NCBI RefSeq assembly: GCF_037975245.1
Contig: NC_092562.1
Coordinates: 3,364,001-3,428,000 of the forward strand
Length of the DNA: 64,000 bases
Origin: Apostichopus japonicus
Lineage: Eukaryota > Echinodermata > Holothuroidea > Aspidochirotida > Stichopodidae
Reading direction: 5' to 3'
Shown here: positions 24,460 through 35,159 of the stretch, in pieces
Position numbering within the stretch: the stretch's first letter is position 1
How the letters are laid out: each line of letters begins with the position of its first letter
Notes under the pieces: model-generated
Databases searched by the model: none
Told to the model about the DNA's origin: nothing
Seen by the model: the letters and a program-made list of their open reading frames with translations, nothing else
Translations under genes and position numbers: made by a program

Positions 24460-26400
24460 AACAACAACACTAAAACATATGAGAATGAATCACCTACACC
24501 CCGCTTGTGTTATTGTCAAGCTGCAACGCTTCGTTTAACAACCATTACAAAGTGTCGCCCATAAATTAAACGAAGAGTACATAACCGGAACACCACACAT
24601 TCCGATTGGCATGTTGTCAAACAGGTCGACTTTCTCAAATGTATAACCCCTGATAGTCTTCCCGCTTGAATGTTAATGTCAAGGTTATAGCAACCGAACG
24701 AGTCGTCATAATTTTTTTTTTGCATCTCATTTATGTTGCAGACAACCATATCAATATGTTTCATCCACAGTGGATGAGCACGGATGTAATTATTTACATT
24801 CGTAATGCGATAGTTACGACACGAAAGTCCATCGTCGTAATGGACAGTCAACATTTTATAGGGACAGTTTGGCCACAGAGCTGCAAACATTTGACTAATG
24901 ATGACATAATAGTATAAATACATACTCCCATACAGTTCGTGTAGTCACCTTCTATGTTAAGATTGCAATGTAAATATTTGCTTCTGAAAGACAGCAAAAA
25001 AGAAACATCATTTAATTGAACCATCGAAACGGAATTTGATATATTCCCCCCCCCCCCCATCCCTATAACGTAGTGCGGCGGAACGGTATAGTGCATGCTG
25101 ATTGGTCAATGGCCTAATGGGGTGGGGAACGGGAGGGGTCACAAACTAACTGTTAACACAGGTATAAACCAGTTTACGAAAATTGCAAACTGCTTTCCAG
25201 TTATTTCTGACCGTGTCGCCCTGTTTTGTTGCACGGTTTGTCTATTGTTGCTTTTGTTGCGTTGCTGTTGTTGTTTAATTAAGGGCTTTCCGTGAGAGGG
25301 AGCTCGGGATAGTGTAGTTTAATTCTGCAGTTAGAAAAAAAAAATCCCGAACTTACACTATGTGTGTGTGTATGTGCAGTCAGTACAATACTACAAAACA
25401 TATACATAACCGTGTAATTGACCTTAAGAAGACCGCTTGTTTCCTGAATTAAGTGGTCAACACTGCGTGGGGGAACATATTTTATCAACACTCATACAGA
25501 CCTAATATTAGGTATAAACTAGGAAGCCACAGAAGTTATTAGAAAGAAGAGTGGAATATATTGCCGAGAATATTGAGATTATTCCCCGAATTCATCTTTA
25601 AACATCCGCCTGACATCCTCCTCGTGATGATTTTGACCCCCATCTCTATGGCAACAATTTGGTCTAGACGACCCATTGATACTTATATATTCCTCTTAAT
25701 TTATTTTTACTTCACTGTGTGTTACCTTGCTCTGGTCACCGCCACTAATCTGCTTTGAACATCGAAATATTTCATATGTTTCACTTTTTGCCAGGAAGTA
25801 ATTTCATCAAAACTGATGGCTCCATGTGGAGACTGATACTTTCAATTAGCCTGGCCGGTCGGAAACGTGTCTGTGATATATTCGACCACTGCGTACTGGC
25901 CGTGTGTTCGCAAATTCCTCAGTGCAGTGGACGCTGATCTGTACGGAAGCTTTTAAGTGTCGTCGAAATGTTCCATTAACTATTCCGACAATCTTTCCTT
26001 AAAAGTTGCATGGCTCCATTGTATCTCAATCACAAAATTGATCTTTTTTTTGGGGGGGGGGGGGGGGAATTATTATGATGCATGACACCTCATTTGAAAC
26101 CTTTGATATCCTACAATTCAACGATTATGAAAATAATTAATTAATTAATTAATAACTGAAACAGTAACATTCTCTCACTTATAGAAAATTTGTAGTTTGA
26201 CTTATTGAGGAAACGTTAATCAGATGATAAATTCTAACAATTTGTTAAGAAATGATGCATTACACGTACGCCTATTATAAGTCAGTCCATTTTACATTTC
26301 GTTGTCCAGTGTGTGGAAATGAACAGTTATACTCCTAATCCCTTTTGGAAATTGTTAAAATACTCAATTTTTGTCAAATCAAAGAGTCATCATTTTGCTG
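24460..26400. other. Non-coding stretch without supported gene
   Basis: Contains a 13-base C run at about 25046, a 16-base G run at 26052-26067 and a short TTAA tandem at about 26135-26155. The minus-strand frame 24923-24516 (135 codons) has no recognisable domain. Confidence 0.45.
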
Positions 26401-26406
26401 GGTAAA

Positions 26407-26769
26407 ATGGTTCACTTATTGAAATTCATTATTTTAAACTTATTTGCAACTTTAACGACGGCATATGGCCATCGAAAATTTGAGGGATCTTATCAACTCG
26501 TGAAGTGCAGATATCGACGGCACCTCGAAGCTTCCATACACTCCGAGCACGCCGGAATTCCCCTGACTCAAAACGCTCCACGCATTCCTAAAACTTCTGC
26601 CGTTGACCGTAAAGTTTGTTCCCGGTTTATATATCTCTCAGCAGCTGATCGAGAGGAATGTTTTCCTATCTTTCCCGACGGAGTGTTATCTTTTGCTTCC
26701 CCTGCTATCGAATACCTTGCAAGGCGAAGAATCTTGCTCTACTGCACAGTAGGGAGGCGCATCCGCTGA
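26407..26769 (+). CDS. Candidate single-exon secreted peptide, unrecognised
   Basis: A 120-residue frame starting at an ATG in good context (AAAATGG). Residues 1-20 look like a signal peptide: MVHLLK, a hydrophobic core FIILNLFATL, then TTAYG. The remainder is basic and has four cysteines, in the contexts VKCRYRR, KVCSRF, EECFPI and LYCTVG, plus possible prohormone-convertase sites (RR, RRR). It ends ...VGRRIR. The region is clearly GC-richer than its surroundings, which favours a coding or regulatory role. I recognise no family. An upstream in-frame ATG at 26371 would add 12 residues and bury the signal peptide, so I prefer the second. The alternative is that this is a promoter read from the other strand, because a TATATAAA lies on the minus strand within it. 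Confidence 0.35.
   Translation: MVHLLKFIILNLFATLTTAYGHRKFEGSYQLVKCRYRRHLEASIHSEHAGIPLTQNAPRIPKTSAVDRKVCSRFIYLSAADREECFPIFPDGVLSFASPAIEYLARRRILLYCTVGRRIR
26626..26633 (-). promoter_or_regulatory. TATA-like box on the minus strand
   Basis: TATATAAA in minus orientation, followed by CCGGGAAC. It lies about 140 bp downstream (in the minus direction) of two CRE palindromes, a spacing compatible with a core promoter directed leftward. No clear first exon is identified below it. Confidence 0.25.
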
Positions 26770-26794
26770 TGACGTCATCCGAGATGTGACGTCA
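26770..26794. promoter_or_regulatory. Pair of perfect CRE palindromes
   Basis: TGACGTCA occurs at 26770-26777 and 26787-26794, a 17-bp spacing, immediately after the stop of the candidate peptide frame. TGACGTCA is the CREB/ATF consensus. Being palindromic, the sites could serve either strand. Confidence 0.5.
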
Positions 26795-26799
26795 TTGTC

Positions 26800-27920
26800 G
26801 GTTCTGGTTTTGCTTCCATGGAATGTCGTCTTTCCCTAACTAGAAAGTGGGACACAAAAAAAAAAAATGGATGCTTGTTTTTTTTTTTTTAAAGAGACAT
26901 CGCTGGGTAGTAGCTTGTAATGTTTTCATACCATAACTGGGTCACGTTCTATGTAACTGAGAAGTTTGATATGGTCACACTCAACAAATTTGACTCAGTC
27001 CCCTTACCCTCGAATTAACTAGATATCGCTTTAAATAATCCTCGAGATAACAGGATATTGCTTTGAACGTAAGATATTCTAAGTGATCACAGACAACATT
27101 TTGCCTTCTCCTTATTTTCTCGAGTTATTGACCGCATGCGCAGAATCCAAATGTCGGCCTATACATCTATCACAAATCTACTGTCACTTAGGCCTATTCT
27201 TGTTATTTCATAATTTGAAATTGCATAATGTCTTCAATCTTGGCAAAATTCCGATGGAATCAAGTAAATGATATTGTTTTCAGGTTCCTTAGTTCATATA
27301 TTACAGCCTATTCATTAACATTGTGTTGCTCTATACATGCCTATACTATATCTGTAGCATAATTATGTCCGGTTCGATACGACAAATATATATTACGATT
27401 AGATCAATAATATGGACATTATTTTATTGATAGGCATATCTATAGACTAGACCGTTGTTAGGCAGTCAGCAGAAATATGATTACCCTTATACATTTATTC
27501 ATACAATTTGCAGTGATATATTTTTAGCAAGTTCTGTTCGTTTTTAACTGCGTTTTTTCTTCTTTGTGTTCTTTTTCAAAACAGTCAACATTTTCACATA
27601 TTCTTGTTATGATTAGCAGTGACGTCATTGCATGCATCAATTGAGTAACGTGTTTGATAAGAAATTGAATTATGGAGCAATTACCACTGTAGGAGGATGT
27701 TGAAGAATAAGATAAAAAAAATCCCGGCCTTATTCAAGTCACTTGCTCAAACTTGCATTCCTGATTATGAGAAACTCGGCCTCTTGAGGCAAAATATATA
27801 CTGTACAAACCAAAATGAAATTGTTGCCTCAAAAAGAGTTAATAATATCAACGAACTCGTCCTGGTGATCGCCCGGGCGATATTTTTTTTTTTTTGATTA
27901 ACTATACTGTTAAGTAGTTC
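26800..27920. other. Non-coding stretch without supported gene
   Basis: AT-rich with A and T runs near 26856-26890, another TGACGTCA at 27620-27627, and no supported exon. Confidence 0.45.
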
Positions 27921-27928
27921 GTTTGAAT

Positions 27929-28156
<228 letters not shown>

Positions 28157-28159
28157 GAA

Positions 28160-28768
28160 CAGTCAAATAAACTAACATTGGCCACAGTGCACGGGTTTTA
28201 TTCGTATAGCTGGTATAACCTCTCCTCGATTCAGTGACGTAATTGGTAGGTGCTAACTAGGTAGTGCAGCCAATTTGTTTAATGAGCCACAGACATTTTA
28301 AGAAAAGGTAAACTCTCACAACGTGAAGATTGTATTAAAATGTACTGTCGATTGGTTTTCATGGTTTTGAAAAATAAAACTTAAAAAGATACCTTTTTTC
28401 ATATTTTATAGTAACGGCAGCAAAGTTTTTGCCTGATAAATATTGCTTAAAGTCGCACAGTATATAGCCCACCCCAACCCTACCCTCCTTCCACATCATC
28501 CCCACCTTCAAAATTACTTCCAGATATTGTTTGTGGATAAAAGTCATTTTTGAAGGTAAGTCACGACTGAATCTTTTTGTCCTTGCTATCATATGCGGGC
28601 CTATAAGGAAACGAACATATATGAAGACAACAGGCCTATATATACTGTACAATATACTGTACCATCGTGTATACTTATAGATAATCTGAAGTACATTTGT
28701 TTTCTTTATCGGGGAAGGGAAGTGATTATACACCCACCCCTTCCCATGTGTTCCTTATAAAGCTTCCC
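28160..28768. other. Non-coding stretch without supported gene
   Basis: AT-rich sequence with no supported feature. The minus-strand frame 28733-28359 has no recognisable domain. Confidence 0.45.
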
Positions 28769-28774
28769 CTCGTA

Positions 28775-29196
28775 TATGGCAAGCCATGTGGGACAAACAC
28801 CGCATAATATATCCGCGTATTAATTCGAATATGTGTTGTACATGTGTAAAGTTTCGTTTTTTGAAGCGATCTCGCGAGCCCGCCATAACATATATCGTTG
28901 GTATATGTACACAGCAAGAGCGGAAATGTGTTTTCGTGTGCATTCGAATTAATCCGTGCATATATTGGATTTAATCCCCATATGTATTTTATTTGATATA
29001 CGTGTATATATTCGAATTAATACGTGTATATATATTCGAATTAATACGCGGATATATTCGAATTAATACGCGGATATATTTAAGCCATATGATTGGCTAA
29101 TAATATATATGCGTATATATTCCAATTAATACGCGTATAAATTCCAATTAATAGGCGGATATATTATGAGGTGTTTGTCCCACATAGCTTGCCATA
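28775..29196. mobile_element. Fold-back element with TATGG ends and 6-bp TSD
   Basis: The left end TATGGCAAGCCATGTGGGAC matches the reverse complement of the right end for about 55 bp with few mismatches, through ACAAACAC and ATAATATATCCGCG. The 6-bp flanks CTCGTA are identical at 28769-28774 and 29197-29202. The interior holds several about 23-bp units built on TATTCGAATTAATACG. No coding capacity is present. TATGG ends and a 6-bp duplication are shared with the element at 39590-40210. I do not assign a superfamily. Confidence 0.82.
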
Positions 29197-29202
29197 CTCG
29201 TA

Positions 29203-30415
29203 TACAATATACAGTCCCCTCTCAGTATATAGTACACAACATGGCGTTACGATATCACATTACCAAATACATGATGCACTAGACACAGACGTGTCGTGGA
29301 TGCTCGATTGGTATATATCAGAAAAGAAAATTTATGTCTCTATATCAACGAGCCAGCCGTCTGTTCTATATTCCCTTAATTGCTTACCAGCTCACCGAAG
29401 CGAGAATTATGACAGACTTGCTGGTATGAAAGATGTCTTTCATAAAACTAGAGCTGAGATAATATTCTTAAAATGCTTTAAGTATAGGCGACTGGTTTAC
29501 GCGTCACCAAGGACGGAGAAAGTACTTTTGTATTGTGTTTTTATTCCAGTCGAGATCTTCGAATTATGGTATAAGCGGAAGTATATAGTTTGCGCTTTTC
29601 ACATACATAAGTATATGATAAGGATCTCAATAAAGAAAACAAAGATGAATAAAAAACACATATTTAAGATCGCTTGTGGGAATTATCGTTATCCATATAA
29701 GTCTATTACTGTTATTTGAACCCATTGCCAACCCCCCTGCCCCTCCCCTCCCCTGTGCCACCACTACCCCTCTTCTATTCCTCTATACCTCAATACGCCT
29801 ACACTACCTTGAGCACTTCACTTCACTAAAACGACATGATAAGCTATATAAGATACTGTCTACAATCATGCGCATTTGTATTATGTCCGTATTTCGACCT
29901 AACATTTTTTTTTTACATGTTTACATTAAATCCATTTAAGACACTTTTCAAAATTTTGTTTTTATATGCGAATTTGGCATCAGGCTTTCTCAAATGATAT
30001 CAAGTAGGCCTATATCAAATTCTTTCCAAATGATCTTTCTGTTAGACCCACTAGGGTCCCTTTCCTTCCCACAATCAAACACAGTGTCCTTGCGACAACC
30101 GCCCCCTCCCCTTCCCCTCTGCTTACGATACCTATGTTGTTATTGTTTTCTTCGATCGGAGGGGATGTGAAAAGGTGGGGTAGGTAGAGGTGGAAGTTGG
30201 ATGGTGAGTTTTGATGAAAAATCAGGGTTTTAGTCATGAAGTGTGTCGAGAAGTATACACAATTATCGTGCTATGCACACAAAATTTCCGATTGTAGAAA
30301 TATGTAAACAAACAATATAAAAAACAATACGAAGAAGGAAAAGGTATGTGAAGCTATATATAACAGAAAATAAAAATTCAGGGGAGCCATCGTATATTTT
30401 ATAAAAGCGTTAAAC
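29203..30415. other. Non-coding stretch with an unassigned open frame
   Basis: An open plus-strand frame of 182 codons (29171-29719) begins inside the fold-back element's right arm and carries no recognisable domain, so I do not call it a gene. C-rich patches occur at about 29725-29760 and 30095-30120. Confidence 0.4.
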
Positions 30416-30417
30416 AT

Positions 30418-30518
30418 ATTTGGCTGGGATATCGCATATAAAGTGGGAGGCCTGGGTTCGAATCCTGGTCGGGAGGCTGGAAGTTTTATCACTGTTCTGG
30501 ATTTTCCAACTCACTACA
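30418..30518 (+). mobile_element. tRNA-derived SINE, 5'-truncated or degraded copy
   Basis: The B box region GGGTTCGAATCC (about 30454-30465) is followed by GGGAGGCTGGAAGTTTTATC and then ACTGTTCTGGATTTTCC, the same body and tail as the copies at 47.8 kb. The A box is not recognisable. Confidence 0.82.
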
Positions 30519-30519
30519 A

Positions 30520-31305
30520 TTTTAATTATCTATTTATATATACTGAAGAGTTGAAATGTAGGTTTATGTTGATGCAAATCGAAAAGAGAGTTACATTATC
30601 ACATGCATTAATTTTGTTCAAATCGATTCTCTCCCTCCCCCACACTGCCTCCCCCACCCTCCCAAAACCCACCCACCCACCCACCCTCCCCTCTTCTTCT
30701 GTTTTTCTTTGGTTGTTTTGATATTTTTATCATTTCCATACAGTTCTTGTTTACAATATAGTTGTTTTAAAACGATAAAACCTCGTTTGATAACAAAGGA
30801 GTTTGTTTATTTTCAAGAAGCTTGATATTATTGAACCGTGTCTATTCGGTGATTCACGACACTTACTACATATACGTAATAATATATTGAAACTACGATA
30901 AACGGACGTGATACATAATGTTCGAAGGAGATGAATATTATTAATAATTTCCAATGTTAATTTGTTCCTTCCACGTTCAGTTTTACGTTGAACGTGTACT
31001 CGCATGCATGCAAGACTTCCGGCATATATGCTACTGATGTGTATAGGTCCCATATAAGTATGTCTGTATCCCACAGCCTGCATATAGACCGACAAGTATA
31101 TGTCTGTAATTATAGTTGTTCATATACAGAAGTCGTAAGTTCTTATGTTATCATCAATTCTACCGATGCTCTGAAGTTACCTTCGAACTTGCAAGACTTT
31201 ACCGAGACACACAACTCGCAAGGTACTGACTGTATACGTTTAACATGATCACATCTGCAGAGGGAATCAAATATTTCGTGTAGTGAAATATTTCAGTATT
31301 TGAGT
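30520..31305. other. Non-coding stretch without supported gene
   Basis: A C-rich patch at about 30630-30690, and a small hairpin CACGTTCA..TGAACGTG at about 30974-30998. No gene is supported. Confidence 0.45.
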
Positions 31306-31313
31306 AACGTTAT

Positions 31314-31692
31314 CAAGGGCGTAGGAACCGGGGGGGGGGGGCTGGGGGCGCCAGCCCCCCAGTGAAAAATACGGAGGGGCGGAAGTATCATTCCGCCCCC
31401 CCCCCCCGCTTCGCAAGTCAGAAAACCCCTTTTTCATATCCAAATGAGAAAAAAATCTCATTTGGAGCACCAAATTGCATCTAAGGCCAGGTGAAAATGC
31501 AAAATTATTTACAAAATGGAGTGGGTGTTGAGGTGTGCTATATTGCACCAAATTGCATCTGAGGCCACCTGGAAATGCAAAAAAAAATCCAAAAAGGAGG
31601 GGGACGCCCCTTCCCCTTAGACCCCTCCCCCAGGCCGGCCATCAGTCTTCAGCCCCCCCCCCCCCACTCAAAAGTACCTTCCTACGCCACTG
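31314..31692. mobile_element. hAT-type MITE family A, copy 2
   Basis: Ends CAAGGGCGTAGGAA and TTCCTACGCCACTG, flanked by an identical 8-bp duplication AACGTTAT (31306-31313 and 31693-31700). It has the same internal hairpin and the same duplicated GCACCAAATTGCATCT segment as copy 1, with longer G and C runs. The perfect duplication marks it as a clean insertion. Confidence 0.93.
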
Positions 31693-31700
31693 AACGTTAT

Positions 31701-34520
31701 CACATTAATGCGTCTCATGTATTAGTCCTATTTGCTCCTTGATCTTAAGAACAAATTATTTCATCATCGGGCAACATTTCCATTTCATTTTAAATTCATT
31801 ACGGTACTTTTTACACAAATTGTTGAAGATATCATTAAGTGCTCCACAATGACCCTCGAGAAAGTCACGTCATCAGAAGTCCCTGGATACCGAATTTGAT
31901 CTTCGTAGAAGATATAGCCTAGATGTGGATGAAATAAGTTCGAAAGATTAACATTTTTTTGTCTGACGAATCGTAATGAATCATATATACTTGTAATATA
32001 TGTGTGCCAGCCTTCAATGTGACATTTAAACTCATTCGTTCTCGCTCCACAGTTGTCTGTGCTGTCGTCTGGACATGACAGTCATTACTTTGTGTCAAGC
32101 CAAGTACATAGGACTGATTTTGAGACATGCTAATTTGTAGACAAATCCCAGAATGCACCACTGCGCGTTGAAGAAATCAACGATCCATATACAGCACAAA
32201 CGTGTTGCTTTACTTGTCTCTAATACAGCTTTAAGCCTACCGTGACATCCCATGGCGTCTGTACTCAGCCTATACCGATTTTAACGACACCAATAACAAA
32301 GCTATGTACTAATAAATGAACACCGTAATTTACTTTGACTTTTAGTTTTTGAATATTCCTATGTCAGTACTGTGAGATGATATTTCGTACCAATAATATG
32401 AAGATGGATGAGAAACATTAATCTGTTAGGGTCGTAGAAAGCAGAGGAGAGTGCCGGGAGGCGATATTTATTCCCAAACAGGTTTGCAATTACGGAGTTT
32501 TCAGCCAATCAGATTACTTGTGACGTCAGCATCAATAATGACCATTGCTTGGAAGTTCGAAGACACACACTTAGTTACACACTGATACTTAATTAAGTCT
32601 AGTTACGGGGTTTCCCTTCAAACACCCTAACTTTACTTTTAATGCTTGGACCACATGTTGACCTTATCAATGATACATACGCTACATTCTGTTGGGTTCA
32701 TGTTTACATTACCCAAGATTCGTGAGCCGTTCTATTGAAATCGGAATTCGTTTCGTGGAATGGGTAGGCCTACACTAAAATCAACTTCATGACGCGAGAA
32801 GAGTCTTCAATGAATATACTCACAAACAGTACAGTATGATATTTTCCCGTCACTGCACTGTGTACACAGCAATATTACATATATATGCCTACAGCGCATG
32901 TGTGATGCACCCTGTACGAAACTTTCACTGTGCAATGTTACCACAGAAAACTTCGATCAAAGTAGATCATACAATACTAGTTTGCTTAATATGTCTAAAC
33001 CAATTTCAAACATATCTACACATATTTATGAAAAGCTTCGGGTATAATTTTGAACGGGTAGGCCTATAACTTCATTGCAACGTATGGATGCAGACATTTT
33101 GATAACCTCGAAGTGAATGTTTCTATTGTGATGACGTAACTTTTTAGACCAATCATGAGCGACTATTTACAAACAATTGCAAACCTGTTTGGGAAAAAAT
33201 CGCTGCTGTAGAGGAAGAGAAAATGTTGCTTTACCGATTCACGAACTGTTCCATCAGCAAACTTAAAGCTGCGCTTTTAAAGGGCGTGAAGACTCGCGCA
33301 CAAAGAAACGTCTCATGCCGGTAATCTGACCTAGTTTCGACTTAGGTGTAACAGAAGTGTTAGACACCACCATCGATCCCAGAAAATACACACACAGCTT
33401 GCTACCGTCGGTAATTAGACAGTAGTGTACAGTCACTTCATGTAGCTACGGTCAATACCCATAACACAGTGTACATAGCAGCGATGGACATCTCAGGTCC
33501 AATAAAAGATAACAAGGTATCACGTTTCATTACTGTCTGCATTCTGTGGCGATAAGAAAAAAAAACTTCACTTGCAAGCAACGGAAAGTTAACTTTTTTT
33601 CACAGGGCGGCACGCGGTTGTGGGGAGTCTTCAATGCCTAATTAAATAAAGAAATGTCAGAAGGTTCCTACACCAGTAACAATATATTATGTAAATAAGC
33701 CTGTACTTATATTAGGCCCAACACAGTCGGTACCTATTGGTTTTGCCAGCCGAATCGTATCACCTTATCTAGTGTATGTACCTTATACGTCAACTGTTAG
33801 CGTACAAAAAGTCTCTTTTTTTAGGGGGGGGGGGATGGGCAAAATCTATCGATATTTTAAGCCCTGCTTTGAATCTTGTTCGCTAATGCTAATTCGTAAC
33901 GTACCCACTGGCTTAGAAATCTCTCCTATGTTGTAAGTATTTGCAGAGGGAGGGAGTGACACCCAAAGAACTGCGGCGAGTTTTCATGGTAGGTAGGTCG
34001 TACACAGGTACCCTAACTCACTGCAGAAGAAAATTAACAAAACACCTACTCGACAGAGGTTTGTCGCATGTAGGACTGTTAGTCACCACATTTAGTTATA
34101 TAGTAATTGATTTCATAACATAACTTTTTTTTTACTCTGCTTCATTGACACTTTGCCGTTTACCACTCTTCTGCAGTCATTATTTAAGCCATTCTTCAGA
34201 TTATCTTAACCCTTCTTTGAGCTTTGTAAGATGAAATTACATCGCAATTTGTCCTGACATCCGGATATGATAACACTATAATTCCAAGAAACTTATAGAA
34301 GGACTGGTATTCAAAATGCTGGTATATCTATAAGGGTGCGAGTGAGGCGTACACCACGTTCGTATATTGGTGAGATTGATGTTAGTGGATTAATATCATG
34401 AGATTAGGGACACCAAGAAAACAAAAGACAATGGTATATAAGACAAAGTCATTAATTGTGTCCAACGTAAATATGTTAACTTGTGTGATATTTTCTTCTA
34501 TTGTCCTTATTCCATGGGTG
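31701..34520. other. Non-coding stretch without supported gene
   Basis: AT-rich unique sequence. TGACGTCA occurs at 32521-32528, TAGGCCTA at 32765 and 33059, and a G run at about 33824-33833. Open frames at 32836-33069 and 33941-34123 have no recognisable domains. Confidence 0.45.
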
Positions 34521-34525
34521 TATTC

Positions 34526-34551
34526 CTGTGTAGGTTTTAAAACCTACACAG
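34526..34551. repeat. Perfect 26-bp palindrome
   Basis: CTGTGTAGGTTTT is followed directly by its exact reverse complement with no spacer. It lies in unique sequence with no nearby gene. Confidence 0.93.
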
Positions 34552-35010
34552 AAAAGCACTCATAGAAATAAGAAATAAGATGAATTATAAATAATGTTTC
34601 TATATCGCAGCAATTTAGCCTATGCCCACACATGTCCGTTTGATTTGAGTGGGATCCATATATTCCAAGCCTTCGAAACAGTTTATATACTATGGCTCTA
34701 CCATCACATGTAAGGTAATCTGAGATGCCGGTGTCCGATTGGCGATTTGTAGATGAGAAATTGCCTATGTTGGCCAACAGTGTGATTCTATCGGATATGC
34801 GCTAATATAGCATCAATTATTCGTTGACCATGCCTGTTCACCGTTACATTATAAAGTAACCCGTGACTGACCTGATTGGTTGCATCCGGTTTGAAGCTAG
34901 TTAATATCTACAACAGTATACACCACACCAGTCGGCACAGCTTTTTGTTGGCCTGTGGCCAAGATTAGACCGACAACGCATTTAGTCTGCTCGCGTCAAC
35001 CATTACCATA

Positions 35011-35024
35011 CTATATATATATAG

Positions 35025-35080
<56 letters not shown>
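35011..35080. repeat. (TA)n microsatellite
   Basis: About 70 bases of alternating TA with one GATAT break, abutting the Penelope-type fragment to its right exactly as at 11.6-12.1 kb. Confidence 0.96.
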
Positions 35081-35083
<3 letters not shown>

Positions 35084-35155
35084 GACAAATAAGGAGTATA
35101 GTTTAGAATTATATTGTAATGGAATTTTCGGTGCCCCTGGGACCTTCGTCAACAT
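35081..35155 (-). mobile_element. Penelope-type 3' fragment with hammerhead-like core
   Basis: Homologous to the units at 11641 and 11879 (shared GACAAATAAGGAGTA and CTGGGACCTTCGTCA). On the minus strand it reads TTGACGA (35152-35146), a stem GGTCCC..GGCACC, then GAAA (35129-35126). This keeps the GAAA that the 11-12 kb units have lost, while one stem pair is mismatched and the first C of CUGANGA is U. It joins a (TA)n tract on its left, as in the other units. Confidence 0.6.
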
Positions 35156-35159
35156 TTGG

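Noticed and set aside
24516-24923. 135-codon minus-strand open frame
   Set aside because: No domain or promoter context; cysteines are scattered without pattern.
29171-29719. 182-codon plus-strand open frame
   Set aside because: Starts inside the fold-back element's arm and has no family match I can recognise; a chance frame is the simpler reading.
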